In this document: one piece after another, positions 54,900 to 63,781 of the stretch
Position numbering within the stretch: position 1 is the stretch's first letter
How the letters are laid out: every line of letters begins with the position of its first letter
NCBI GenBank assembly: GCA_964537685.1
Contig: CAZICM010000020.1
Location: 88,540-152,539 of the forward strand
Direction: 5' to 3'
Origin: CAZICM01 sp964537685
GTDB taxonomy: Bacteria; Myxococcota_A; Polyangia; Polyangiales; Polyangiaceae
DNA length: 64,000 nucleotides
The notes under the pieces: model-generated
Databases searched by the model: none
What the model saw: only the letters and a program-made list of their open reading frames with translations
Told to the model about the DNA's origin: nothing
Position numbers and translations under genes: made by a program

Positions 54900-54923
54900 G
54901 TAGGGCGTAACGAGATCCCCTAC
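54900..54923. promoter_or_regulatory. possible inverted repeat between OmpA and the Gly-rich lipoprotein
   Basis: GTAGGG at 54900-54905 is the complement of CCCTAC at 54918-54923, with 12 bases between. It lies in the divergent intergenic region, so it may be an operator. The arms are short and no partner regulator is known. Confidence 0.3.
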
Positions 54924-54966
54924 GCTACGCGGGCGCGCTCGTACCTACTCGGGATAGATCGTTATT

Positions 54967-55353
54967 GTGGTGGTGATGGCAATGCGTTCGATGTCATGGC
55001 TGCACGCTGTATTGGGGACAATGGTGATGGTGTTTGCATTCGCGCCTGGATGCAGTTGTGGAGGCGACACCGAGACTCCATCGACGACGGCATCGGGCTC
55101 GAGTTCATCGGGAGGCCAGGGCGGTTCGGGCGGAGGCGAAGGCGGAGCTGGTGGAGCTGGTGGAAGCGGGGGCGGGATGACGGGCGATAACGGCGTGCAG
55201 GCGACGGAGACGGTGGCCGGCGGCCAGGTATCGAAGAGCTCCAAATACAAGATGATTCACACGCTGGGTCAGCCGACGCAGAATCAGGGGACGAGCGCCT
55301 CGGGCAAGTATCAGGTGCAGGGCGGGCTGATTGGGGCGACAGAAGGAAAGTAG
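54967..55353 (+). CDS. small Gly-rich lipoprotein
   Basis: This 128-residue protein has signal 'SWLHAVLGTMVMVFAFAPGC' with a lipobox-like end, a Ser/Gly/Glu-rich linker ('SSSSGGQGGSGGGEGGAGG') and a compact C-terminal part ('ATETVAGGQVSKSSKYKMIHTLGQPTQNQGTSASGKYQVQGG'). An ATG three codons in (54976) is an alternative start. The family is not named to my knowledge. It is followed by a terminator. Confidence 0.7.
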   Translation: MVVMAMRSMSWLHAVLGTMVMVFAFAPGCSCGGDTETPSTTASGSSSSGGQGGSGGGEGGAGGAGGSGGGMTGDNGVQATETVAGGQVSKSSKYKMIHTLGQPTQNQGTSASGKYQVQGGLIGATEGK

Positions 55354-55665
55354 AAACACGTAAGGGGAAATAAATCCCGCTGCCTGTGTTCAAGCATTGA
55401 GCAAAATGGCCGCGGGATTTTTTTGGGGTGGAATCAATTCGATTGATTATTTGTTGAATTCGTTGCATGTTGAACATCATTTGCTGCTTCAGGACTCTTC
55501 CAACCGCGGCGAGTATTTTTCATTTGACAAAACCCGGATTATTTTGAGAGCCTTCTCACTCGGTTCGCTAGATCCACTCCATCTGCGCTTGGGTCACGCG
55601 GTCCATCCGGGAAAGCCGGAGTGATTAGAAGAATGATCGAGTAGCCAAAGCAGAGGAGCGCCCGT
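55354..55665. other. intergenic region upstream of the kinase operon
   Basis: No gene is seen. It contains a terminator (55372-55424) and presumably the promoter of the kinase gene at 55666, which has a GAGGA ribosome site a few bases before its ATG. Confidence 0.5.
55372..55424 (+). terminator. intrinsic terminator after the Gly-rich lipoprotein
   Basis: AAATCCCGC at 55372-55380 pairs with GCGGGATTT at 55412-55420, with a 31-base loop, and T continues to 55424 (seven T in a row from 55418). The hairpin plus T-tract fits an intrinsic terminator for the plus strand. Confidence 0.7.
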
Positions 55666-57144
55666 ATGGAAACACCTGTTCGCCCTGGGGATACGTTATT
55701 GGGCAAATACAAGGTGGAGCGGGTCTTGGGGGCGGGTGGTATGGGTATGGTGGTTGCCGTCCGCCATATCCAATTGGGCGGGTTGTTTGCCATTAAGTTC
55801 TTATTACCTGCCGCTCTTCAAGAAGACGATGCCCAGGAACGTTTCCTGCGGGAGGCGCGTGCCGCCGCATGTCTTAAAGGCGAACATGTGACCAAAGTGG
55901 TTGATGTGGGCCAGCTTGAAAATGGCGCACCCTATATGGTTATGGAGTACCTCGACGGCGCAGACCTAAAGAGCGTTATCGATAAACAGTTCAAGCAAAA
56001 AAACACAGGGTTGCCCATTGAAGAGGCGCTTCTTTATGTAATTCAGGCGAGCGAAGCAATTGTTGAGGCTCACGGGGCAGGCATTATTCATCGGGATATC
56101 AAACCCGCGAATCTGTTTTTGGTTCGCCGGCCCAATGGAAGTCCATGTGTGAAGGTTCTGGATTTTGGGATCTCAAAGCATACAGGTCCTGAACAAGTTG
56201 GTTTGACCAAAACGGGCTCCATGTTTGGATCGCCGTTGTACATGTCTCCCGAGCAGATGGCCCAAACCAAGGACGTGGACGGGCGTACGGACGTCTGGTC
56301 CATGGGTGTTGTTTTATATGAATTGACCACAGGAACTCTCCCTTTTCCAGGACGTGCGGTCACAGAGGTGGTAAGCAAGGTTCTTCAGCTCAACCCTCCG
56401 CCGCCCAGTCATTTACGCCCTGAAATTCCTATCGCCATTGATGAAATCGTGATGCGCTGCTTGAGCAAGCGGCCAGAAGGCCGATTTCAAAGCATGAGCG
56501 AGCTATTGGATGCCCTCCGCGACCTGATGTCCGAGGAATGGGTGAAAGCCGCCGCCATAGGTAAGGCAGACGGTGCGGTCGGTCTTATAAATCCAGCAAG
56601 GGCCAGTATGCCCAGTGCGCCGAGGATTTCGGTGGATTCGCTGATGTCGCGAGAATCGGGCCCACCGAGAGACAGCCAGGCATCGTCATTGCCTGGGCAA
56701 GGGATGCGCGAGGCACAAGGATCTGGTTCTGCCCCTGTTCTTAGCCAGTCAACAGATGCTCCTTGGGGGACGACGGCCATGAAACAGCAGTCGTCGGGGG
56801 CAGGCAAGCGGGCTGCCGTTGTTGGCATATTGGTTGGGGTGTTGGTATTGGCCGTGGGCTTGTGGGTGGTGCTTGGTGGGGCGGTAGACAGCAAATCTGA
56901 GCCAAGTGCTGTCCATGCGGTTTCCGCCGCCGTTTCAGGTCCGCTGGCCAGTGCTGTTGAGACTGCGCCTCCGGTTCCTGCACCCTCGGCGACCGTCAAC
57001 GCTGGGTCTTCCGCTTCAGCATCGTCATCGTCCAGCTCGTCTTCAGGCACCGTGGATGCTGGATCTATGCCCCAGCTTCCCTATAGGTTTCCGCCGAGGC
57101 ATACACCCAGTAAAACAACGAAAAGTCAGCCCACAATTGACTGA
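55666..57144 (+). CDS. membrane-anchored Ser/Thr protein kinase
   Basis: This 492-residue Hanks-type kinase has Lys44 in 'FAIKFL', HRDIKPAN (Asp144, Lys146), DFG at 166-168 and SPE (194-196) after the activation loop 'GLTKTGSMFGSPLYMSPE'; all key residues are present. The kinase domain ends near 280. One membrane helix ('AAVVGILVGVLVLAVGLWVV', about 384-403) precedes a Ser-rich extracytoplasmic tail. It heads a four-gene set whose next start is 20 bp downstream, so it may control the envelope proteins that follow. Confidence 0.93.
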   Translation: METPVRPGDTLLGKYKVERVLGAGGMGMVVAVRHIQLGGLFAIKFLLPAALQEDDAQERFLREARAAACLKGEHVTKVVDVGQLENGAPYMVMEYLDGADLKSVIDKQFKQKNTGLPIEEALLYVIQASEAIVEAHGAGIIHRDIKPANLFLVRRPNGSPCVKVLDFGISKHTGPEQVGLTKTGSMFGSPLYMSPEQMAQTKDVDGRTDVWSMGVVLYELTTGTLPFPGRAVTEVVSKVLQLNPPPPSHLRPEIPIAIDEIVMRCLSKRPEGRFQSMSELLDALRDLMSEEWVKAAAIGKADGAVGLINPARASMPSAPRISVDSLMSRESGPPRDSQASSLPGQGMREAQGSGSAPVLSQSTDAPWGTTAMKQQSSGAGKRAAVVGILVGVLVLAVGLWVVLGGAVDSKSEPSAVHAVSAAVSGPLASAVETAPPVPAPSATVNAGSSASASSSSSSSSGTVDAGSMPQLPYRFPPRHTPSKTTKSQPTID

Positions 57145-57164
57145 GCCTATGTAGGAGTTCGCCC

Positions 57165-58241
57165 ATGCGATGGTCCAAAGGAATTCCTTTTGCCGGTTTT
57201 GCTTCATTATTTATTGGTGGAACCCATCTCGCTTATGCACAAGTGCCGAACGATGCTCAAAGCGTTTTTGAGCAAGCCCTAAAGGAGATGGCGGAGAAAA
57301 AATACGATAGTGCATGCCCAAAGCTCAAACAAGTCGTGGAAATGCGTCCGGACGGGGTGGGGGCAAAATTAGAACTGGCAAAATGTTATGAAGCATGGGG
57401 AAAGATAGCCAGTGCATCGGCGATGTACACGCTGACGGAGCTGCAAGCGATACAAAAAGGCCAAGATGACAGGGCGACAGAAGCCTCGCGGAGGGGTGCA
57501 GCCCTAAAAGCGAGATTGCCAACGCTCACGGTGGAAGTCCCCGATAAGGTTCGAGATCTTCCAAAATTCTCCTTGAAGCGGGACGGAGAAGCGATTCTCC
57601 AGGGGGAATGGAATACACCTGTTCCTTTGGATATAGGAAAGTATAAACTTGAAGCTCAAGCCGAGGGATATGCTCTCTGGAGCAGTGAAGTGGCCATCAC
57701 TCGCGAGGGAGAAGCGGTCAAGGTGGTGGTCGTGGGGCTTGAGCCAATAGGAAAAGCCGCGGTAGGGAAGAAAAAAGATGAAGTGGTCGGGCCGACAAAA
57801 AAAGTAGACATCGAGAAAAAGCCCCCGCCACCCGAAGATGCTCAGCCTGTTCACGAAACATCCAAAGGTTCGGCACTGCCCGTGTTGGGGTGGGTGAGTT
57901 TGGGGCTTGGAGTTGCCGGCCTAGGCGCAGGACTCGCACTTGGTTTCAAGGCAAGAGCCCTAAAGGGAGATAGCGAGTCACATTGTTATGGATTGGACCC
58001 TGCCAAGCAATATTGTGATGAAGAGGGGCTTCAGCTCCGTAAAGATGCAGCCAAGTGGATGATTGGATCGGATATTGCACTGATTGGGGGAGCCTCTCTG
58101 ATGCTGGCTGGGGTTGGACTTTTGGTTTTTGCGCCTTCATCTAAGGTAGAGCGGAAAGAAACGCGCGCCACAGCTAGGCATACATGGCGGACAGCCGTTG
58201 GAGTTGCCCCCGGGGGTATTCGTTTGATGGGAACATGGTGA
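57165..58241 (+). CDS. exported TPR/PEGA-like membrane protein
   Basis: This 358-residue protein has signal 'GFASLFIGGTHLAYA', a TPR-like region ('AQSVFEQALKEMAEKKYDSACPKLKQVV'), then a PEGA-like segment ('VPLDIGKYKLEAQAEGYALWSSEV') and two membrane helices near the end ('LGLGVAGLGAGLALGF' and 'IGGASLMLAGVGLLVF'). It lies between the kinase (20 bp) and the MopE/RCC1 lipoprotein (7 bp), so it is likely in the same transcript. It could link an envelope complex to the cytoplasmic kinase. No family name is certain. Confidence 0.75.
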   Translation: MRWSKGIPFAGFASLFIGGTHLAYAQVPNDAQSVFEQALKEMAEKKYDSACPKLKQVVEMRPDGVGAKLELAKCYEAWGKIASASAMYTLTELQAIQKGQDDRATEASRRGAALKARLPTLTVEVPDKVRDLPKFSLKRDGEAILQGEWNTPVPLDIGKYKLEAQAEGYALWSSEVAITREGEAVKVVVVGLEPIGKAAVGKKKDEVVGPTKKVDIEKKPPPPEDAQPVHETSKGSALPVLGWVSLGLGVAGLGAGLALGFKARALKGDSESHCYGLDPAKQYCDEEGLQLRKDAAKWMIGSDIALIGGASLMLAGVGLLVFAPSSKVERKETRATARHTWRTAVGVAPGGIRLMGTW

Positions 58242-58248
58242 CGATAGT

Positions 58249-59068
58249 ATGAAACGCGCAAATACTTTGTCGCTGCTTATGGGCATGTACCTTTCGGGGT
58301 GCGGAATCATGACCGAAGGTCCGGTCTACGAGGGCCAGCCGATTCCTCAGGGAGAAGTGCCATGCACAACGGTATCGGACTGTTTGGTGGATGAACCGGC
58401 CTGCCGAACGGTCGTTGAGTGCGGTGCCGCGGGGCTGTGTGTTTATGAAGATCAGCCAAAGGGGACACTAATTGTTCAGCAGGTACCTGGAGATTGCCTT
58501 GATATTATTTGCGATGGGGCTGGTCACACACAGACAAATCCTGCGCTTGGAGACGTGGAAGACGATCAGAATCCATGCACTTTGGATGAATGCTCCGCGG
58601 ATGGGCCAACACATACGCCTCAGCCGCAGATTCAAGTGGATTGTTATACAGGGCCAGAAGGCACAAAAGATATTGGAATTTGCAAGGGTGGCATTCAGCA
58701 GTGTGATGCTCAAGGGAATTTGGCGGGATCATGTGAAGGTGAGGTGATTCCTGAAGCTGAAGCGTGTCAAGGCGGTCTAGTGGACGAAGATTGCGATGGT
58801 CAGGTGAATGAAGAGGGAATGAATTGTGTGTGTGTGCCTGGCATGATGCAAGATTGTTACACGGGAGATCCGGCGACCAAGGACATTGGGCAGTGTGTGG
58901 GAGGGCAGCAGACCTGCAATGCGGAAGGAACGGCGTTTGGGCCCTGCGTTGGGGAAGTGATTCAGGGGAATGAGGTGTGCAAGGGCGATCTGGTGGACGA
59001 AGATTGCGATGGGCAGGTGAATGAAGAGGGAATGAATTGTGTGTGTGTGCCTGGCATGATGCAAGATT
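58249..59068 (+). CDS. MopE/RCC1 lipoprotein, 5' part (gene broken by assembly gap)
   Basis: The ATG at 58249 begins MKRANTLSLLMGMYLSGC with a lipobox. The Cys-rich mature part holds MopE-type repeats of ~71 residues containing 'DEDCDGQVNEE' (a putative metal-binding motif) and 'CVPGMMQDCYTGDPATKDIGQC'. Units start at 58786 and 58999. The frame runs into the N gap at 59069. The part after the gap at 59171 is the same gene: filling the gap with 33 + 213n bases joins the frames exactly. Surface location and metal or protein binding are inferred from the MopE family. Confidence 0.82.
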
Positions 59069-59510
59069 NNNNNNNNNNNNNNNNNNNNNNNNNNNNNNNN
59101 NNNNNNNNNNNNNNNNNNNNNNNNNNNNNNNNNNNNNNNNNNNNNNNNNNNNNNNNNNNNNNNNNNNNGGCAGTGTGTGGGAGGGCAGCAGACCTGCAAT
59201 GCGGAAGGAACGGCGTTTGGGCCGTGCATGGGGGAAACTATTCCGGGGGATGAAGTTTGCAATGGCGTTTCGGTCGATGAAGATTGCGATGGGCAGGTGA
59301 ATGAAGGGGGAGCGGGTTGTGTGTGTGTGCCTGGGGCGATAGAGGCTTGTTACACTGGGCCTGCTGGAACGTCCGGGGTGGGCATATGCGTTTCAGGTCA
59401 GAGAACCTGTGCAATGGACGGTTTAGGATTTGGTTCTTGCATGGGCGAGCAAACGCCCCTGTTGACAGGGGAAAACTGCGAATCTTTTCAGCTTGATGAA
59501 GATTGCGATG
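58786..59510 (+). repeat. tandem MopE-type repeats of about 213-219 bp, interrupted by the gap
   Basis: The segment GAAGATTGCGATGG recurs at 58786, 58999, 59279 and 59498. The first spacing is 213 bp and the last 219 bp. The first two units are almost identical. The middle spacing is distorted by the 100-N placeholder. The strong similarity is the likely cause of the assembly break. Confidence 0.8.
59069..59168. other. assembly gap of 100 N
   Basis: Exactly 100 N lie inside near-identical tandem repeats, so the size is a placeholder. From the repeat phase, the true missing length is expected to be 33 + 213n bases. Confidence 0.95.
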
Positions 59511-61033
59511 GGCAGGTGAATGAAGAGGGACCAGATTGCCAATGTGGAGATGGCTATATCTCCGTGGGCGAGCAGTGCGATGATGGCAATCAGATTTCCA
59601 CGGATGGATGCACAATTGCCTGCAAACTGCCGGTATGTGGCGACGGATTTACGCAGCCAATTGCCGGCGAGACCTGCGACGATGGCGGAACCCAGGACGG
59701 CGATATATGCTCCCCCACATGTCAAGAGCAGAAGGTTCTGGCCATTGACTCGGGAGGATCATCGACTTGCGCGCTCCTAAGCGGTGGCGTCGTCAAATGC
59801 TGGGGAAAGAACGACTTTGGCCAATTGGGCCTGGGTAATGTGAATCACCGCGGCGACCAAGCCGCTGAAATGGGCGGCAATCTGCCCGCGGTGAATCTTG
59901 GCACCGGGAAGACAGCCTCCGCTGTCAGTGTAGGGGGCACCCATGCTTGTGCATTGTTAACGGATGGAACTGTGAAGTGCTGGGGGAGAAATAATGTTGG
60001 GCAGCTCGGGCAGGGCGATACTCAAAATCGTGGCGACAACGCCAATGAAATGGGAGATCAATTAAACCCTGTTCCTCTCGGTACTGGCAAACTCGTCACG
60101 GCCATTAGTGCCGGCGGGGAACATACTTGCGCGCTGTTAAACGATAATACCGTGAAGTGTTGGGGCAACAATGACTTGGGCTTGCTCGGTCACGGCAACA
60201 ACAACGCAACAGCTCAGGGTGATAGTCTCGCTGAAATGGGTGATGCGCTGCCCGTCGTTGCTCTGGGCACCGGTGTTTATGCAATGAGGATCAGCGCTGG
60301 AAATACGCATACCTGTGCTGTGTTAAACAATAATACCGTAAAATGCTGGGGGCTTAACAGTGTTGGACAGCTCGGTCTCAACGACATGAACCCCAGAGGT
60401 CAATTAGCCAGCCAAATGGGCAATAACTTGCCCGTGGTCGACTTGGGTGTTGGCCTTACGGCTATAACAATATCCGCCGGAGTCGATCACACTTGCGTGC
60501 GTATGAATGACAACAAAGCCAAATGCTGGGGGTGGGGATTGTATGGTCAGCTCGGACAAAATTCAAAGAGCAATATCGGCGATGGAGTGGGGCCGTCTGT
60601 GGCAAATACAACAGCAGTCAATCTCGGTGCTGGGTATCAGGTAGAAGCGGTGCGGGCTGGCCATGTTCAGACCTGTGCGATTCTTAGCTCTGGCAAAGTA
60701 AAATGCTGGGGGTCATTGTATTATGGGCAGCTTGGGCTGATGGCTGGTATTTCCGGTGGGGGAATGGATGTCGCTGTCGGTTCAGACCCGATGGAGATGG
60801 AGAATCTTCCCCAGACCGAGCTTGGTACGGCCAACTATTTGGCTTTTGATCTTAGTGTAGGCAGCAATTTTGGCTGTGCGGCAATCAACGATGACATTTT
60901 TCGCGTTAAATGTTGGGGATTGGCGGATTATGGCCAAGTTGGCCTCGAAGACAGCGCCAACAATCGTGGAGACTTAGCCAACGAAATGGGCGACAACCTC
61001 CCCTTTGTCAAACTCTTTTCCAACGTCTGGTAG
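59171..61033 (+). CDS. MopE/RCC1 lipoprotein, 3' part
   Basis: This is the continuation of the gene before the gap. It begins with MopE-like units, a 'CGDGYISVGEQCDDGNQISTDGC' Cys-rich segment and 'DDGGTQDGDICSPTC', and then carries about seven RCC1-type repeats (from ~59735): 'VKCWGKNDFGQLGLGNVNHRG', 'CALLTDGTVKCWGRNNVGQLGQG' and similar, which form a beta-propeller. It ends at 61033, 25 bp before the DUF2169 gene. The architecture (lipobox, MopE, RCC1) suggests a surface-exposed binding protein. Confidence 0.83.
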   Translation, partial: QCVGGQQTCNAEGTAFGPCMGETIPGDEVCNGVSVDEDCDGQVNEGGAGCVCVPGAIEACYTGPAGTSGVGICVSGQRTCAMDGLGFGSCMGEQTPLLTGENCESFQLDEDCDGQVNEEGPDCQCGDGYISVGEQCDDGNQISTDGCTIACKLPVCGDGFTQPIAGETCDDGGTQDGDICSPTCQEQKVLAIDSGGSSTCALLSGGVVKCWGKNDFGQLGLGNVNHRGDQAAEMGGNLPAVNLGTGKTASAVSVGGTHACALLTDGTVKCWGRNNVGQLGQGDTQNRGDNANEMGDQLNPVPLGTGKLVTAISAGGEHTCALLNDNTVKCWGNNDLGLLGHGNNNATAQGDSLAEMGDALPVVALGTGVYAMRISAGNTHTCAVLNNNTVKCWGLNSVGQLGLNDMNPRGQLASQMGNNLPVVDLGVGLTAITISAGVDHTCVRMNDNKAKCWGWGLYGQLGQNSKSNIGDGVGPSVANTTAVNLGAGYQVEAVRAGHVQTCAILSSGKVKCWGSLYYGQLGLMAGISGGGMDVAVGSDPMEMENLPQTELGTANYLAFDLSVGSNFGCAAINDDIFRVKCWGLADYGQVGLEDSANNRGDLANEMGDNLPFVKLFSNVW

Positions 61034-61058
61034 CCCCCATCCACTACAGAAAACCAAC

Positions 61059-63407
61059 ATGGACATCCGCACCCTAGGCATCCTCCCCACAAGCTCCGTT
61101 CGCTGGCAAAACCGCACCAACACCTGGGCCCTCACCCTCATCTGCAAAGCCACATTCAGGCTGCTCCCCGATGAATCCCCGCTGGCGCCCGACCAAGAAC
61201 CCATTACCGAGGAAGACGGCTTCTGGAACGACGATCCAAGCCGAAGCATCTACGCGCCCACGGATACGGTGCCCTTCAAGGTTCGTGTCGATGTTCTTCT
61301 TGTTGGCAGCGCCTTTGCCCCCTCCAAACAGCCTGTTCAATCGCTTTCGGCCCGGCTGGTGGTGGGTGATATCGATAAAGCCATTGAAGTTGTGGGTGAT
61401 CGCACTGTGCGCGATGCTCAAGGGCGGGCCTCGCCGGCCGCGCCTTTCCTAAAAATGCCCCTCCGCTACGAGCGCGCCCGGGGCGGCCCAAATACGGTCA
61501 ATCCCGTTGGGGTTCGTGTAGACACTCCCTTCTCGCCTGGAGCGCCCCTGCCCAATCTCTACATCTCGAAGCGAGGACTTCCCGAGCCCTCTCATCCAAT
61601 CGCTCCCATTGGATTCGGCCCACTTTCGGCTTCATGGCCCGAACGCCGCAAAAGACTGGGCGCGGCCCTCAGTGCCTGGCCATTCCCCGGATGGAACGAA
61701 AAACCGATTCCACCCGGATTGGATCCTTCATTTTTCAACATGGCACCATCCGATCAGACCCTGGAAGCCCTTCGCCCATCCCAGCTTATTGTCCTTGAGA
61801 ACCTTCATCCCGAGCATCCAAAACTGGTCACAACGCTTGCGGAAATATCTCCCAAGGCGCTCATTGATCGCCCCGGGGCACCTCAAGAAACGATTGACCT
61901 GAAGGCGGATACCTTGTGGATTGACACCGATCGCGGCCTATGCACGCTCACATGGCGCGTACCCGTTTCGCTCAAACACAAGGATGAACCGCTGCGTATC
62001 ACCCTGATCACCGCGGACCCGCCCGACACCGATGATGCCGATCTTCCGGTGCAAACACTGCAACTGACGCCGGGAAAGCAACAGGCCATGGTACTTCCTT
62101 TCATTGATGGGCATTCCCGGGGAATCGCCGGAAAAAAGCCGCCCGTGGGTATTCCAAATATGCCCGCGGGCGTACTGAATACGCCTGTAGATACAGGGAC
62201 ATTAACCCTGCCCGACGCCTATGGCGAACCGATCGAGGATGGAGCAGAAGTGCTTGTTTTATCGGAGGATGTGCAAACACTTCCACCGCCGCCTTTGGCA
62301 AATCCCCCGCAAGCCCCGGCGCCGATACCTCAATCCCCCCTACCACCCTCGCCCATCCTGCCCATGCCTCCGCAACCAATTCTCACAACGCCGGAAAAGA
62401 GCCCCTGGGCAGCATCTGCTGGGACGGCGGCACGGCCCCAAACGGACCCGGCCCCCGAGCCTTTTCAGCCTGCTCCTGGGCTTGGGCACCGAGCCGCGGT
62501 TGGCGTCAAAGCGGCTTCGGATGCCGCCGTAATGGCTGACAAATTAATAAATATAAAACCCCCATCGGAAACGCCGGCCAAGCCCATTGCCAAAGAGCCA
62601 GAAGCGAAGGCAAAACCGAGAGAAATCCTAAAACTGCTTTGGTTTGATCCCAAGGTTCTAAACCGGGCGCGCAAACATCCGCGCTGGGCGGTGTTGCTGG
62701 CTGAAATGGAACTTCGCATGCTTGATCGCGAAGACGAAGAAGCCGAAATCGAAGACGAACAAAAGCGGACAGAGGCCAAAGCCAAGCGCGAAGTACGTGA
62801 AATACTAATGAAAGGCGACGCTATAGGGGCAGAAGCCTTATCGGGCCTATTCAGGGACGCGGTGGACGAAGATGGTTCCTTTGAATCACCCTTGGTTTTG
62901 GTGGGAGGCGAACTGGACATCCCCTTTGATGAGATTGAAGTTCTCAAGGCCACGGCTGCGGCGGTGGGACCGTTTGCGGCATCGGACAAATCGCTGAAAG
63001 AGACAGTGGAGACGGTCAATGAGCTCATGAAAACGCCATGGTTATCCGGGGCATCGGGCATCGCGGAGAACTTAACGGCGCGGTTAAAACAGGCATTTGG
63101 AGCGACAAAACGCCCTGGATTTGTGGAATTTGGCTCCATCGACACGCATGTGGAGCGAACCTTATTGGACAAGCGGGCGTATCAGAAGCGAAGCCTTGGG
63201 GGAAAGACATGGATACGAGCAGTTTTGGGAGCGGGTACAAGTGGAAGTGTACCGGTGTACATACCGGAGGCATTATCGAATGAGCTACCATTATTTCGGC
63301 GCATTCGGGTAAAGATGCTGAGCGAGCTTGATATGAAGGAAGACCAATATGAGAGCAGTGTTTATTCGCTAAAGGTGCAGGCGATGGGGAGGGTGATGGG
63401 GCCGTGA
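61059..63407 (+). CDS. DUF2169-domain protein, possible type VI secretion-associated
   Basis: The start is the ATG at 61059 (MDIRTLGILPTSSVRW); the frame is open to 61005. The 782-residue protein begins as DUF2169 proteins do, with 'WALTLICKATFRLLPDESPLAPDQEPITEEDGFWNDDPSRSIYAPTD' features and 'PFSPGAPLPNLYIS'. The central part has a Pro-rich linker (~410-460) and a helical, charged C-terminal half. DUF2169 genes are known near VgrG/PAAR genes of type VI secretion, but no such gene lies in the window. It lies 25 bp downstream of the RCC1 gene on the same strand. Confidence 0.8.
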   Translation: MDIRTLGILPTSSVRWQNRTNTWALTLICKATFRLLPDESPLAPDQEPITEEDGFWNDDPSRSIYAPTDTVPFKVRVDVLLVGSAFAPSKQPVQSLSARLVVGDIDKAIEVVGDRTVRDAQGRASPAAPFLKMPLRYERARGGPNTVNPVGVRVDTPFSPGAPLPNLYISKRGLPEPSHPIAPIGFGPLSASWPERRKRLGAALSAWPFPGWNEKPIPPGLDPSFFNMAPSDQTLEALRPSQLIVLENLHPEHPKLVTTLAEISPKALIDRPGAPQETIDLKADTLWIDTDRGLCTLTWRVPVSLKHKDEPLRITLITADPPDTDDADLPVQTLQLTPGKQQAMVLPFIDGHSRGIAGKKPPVGIPNMPAGVLNTPVDTGTLTLPDAYGEPIEDGAEVLVLSEDVQTLPPPPLANPPQAPAPIPQSPLPPSPILPMPPQPILTTPEKSPWAASAGTAARPQTDPAPEPFQPAPGLGHRAAVGVKAASDAAVMADKLINIKPPSETPAKPIAKEPEAKAKPREILKLLWFDPKVLNRARKHPRWAVLLAEMELRMLDREDEEAEIEDEQKRTEAKAKREVREILMKGDAIGAEALSGLFRDAVDEDGSFESPLVLVGGELDIPFDEIEVLKATAAAVGPFAASDKSLKETVETVNELMKTPWLSGASGIAENLTARLKQAFGATKRPGFVEFGSIDTHVERTLLDKRAYQKRSLGGKTWIRAVLGAGTSGSVPVYIPEALSNELPLFRRIRVKMLSELDMKEDQYESSVYSLKVQAMGRVMGP

Positions 63408-63492
63408 TGAGATGGGTTGGGCAAAAAAAGAGAAAAAAGAGCTTGACATTGGGAAAGCAGCAAAAATAAAGGCTGAGCTGATAACGCAAGCG

Positions 63493-63714
63493 CTATAAAA
63501 ACACATCGTCGAGCGAGGAAGCCGAAAGAATGCGTTCGCCCCAGAGCTCGAGCTGCTCGGCATTGGCGCTGTGGATGCGGGCGGTGGCCGTGTCGGGAAG
63601 AAGGCCGAATCGCTGAGTGAGCTGCTTTAGCAACAAGGATTGGAGGGCCTCGATTTTGCCTTCGATTTTGCCCTTTGAGCGGCCTTCCTGCACATAAGCC
63701 TCGGCGATATTCAT
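63493..63714 (-). CDS. short Rpn/DUF4351-like protein or 3' remnant
   Basis: This 73-residue open frame begins at an ATG at 63714 with AAAGGAGAT just upstream, and reads MNIAEAYVQEGRSKGKIEGK then 'LLKQLTQRFGLLPDTATARIHSANAEQLELWGERILSASSLDDVF'. That matches the C-terminus of Rpn-family nuclease / DUF4351 proteins, without the N-terminal nuclease domain. It could be a short real gene or a remnant of a duplicated gene. Its last 174 bp are duplicated upstream in 63788-63961. Confidence 0.55.
   Translation of the reverse strand: MNIAEAYVQEGRSKGKIEGKIEALQSLLLKQLTQRFGLLPDTATARIHSANAEQLELWGERILSASSLDDVFL
63499..63672 (-). repeat. 174-bp direct repeat, copy 1
   Basis: It is identical by eye to 63788-63961 (offset 289 bp). 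It covers the C-terminus of the Rpn/DUF4351-like coding sequence. Confidence 0.85.
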
Positions 63715-63781
63715 AGCGATCTCCTTTGCCTGATTGAGGCTGTGAAGCTGGGCGGGCATGCGCTGGCATTCCGGGTTCGGT

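Noticed and set aside
63443..63471. TTGACA near the DUF2169 stop, with an A-rich possible -10
   Set aside because: The -10 is weak and no gene follows on that strand.
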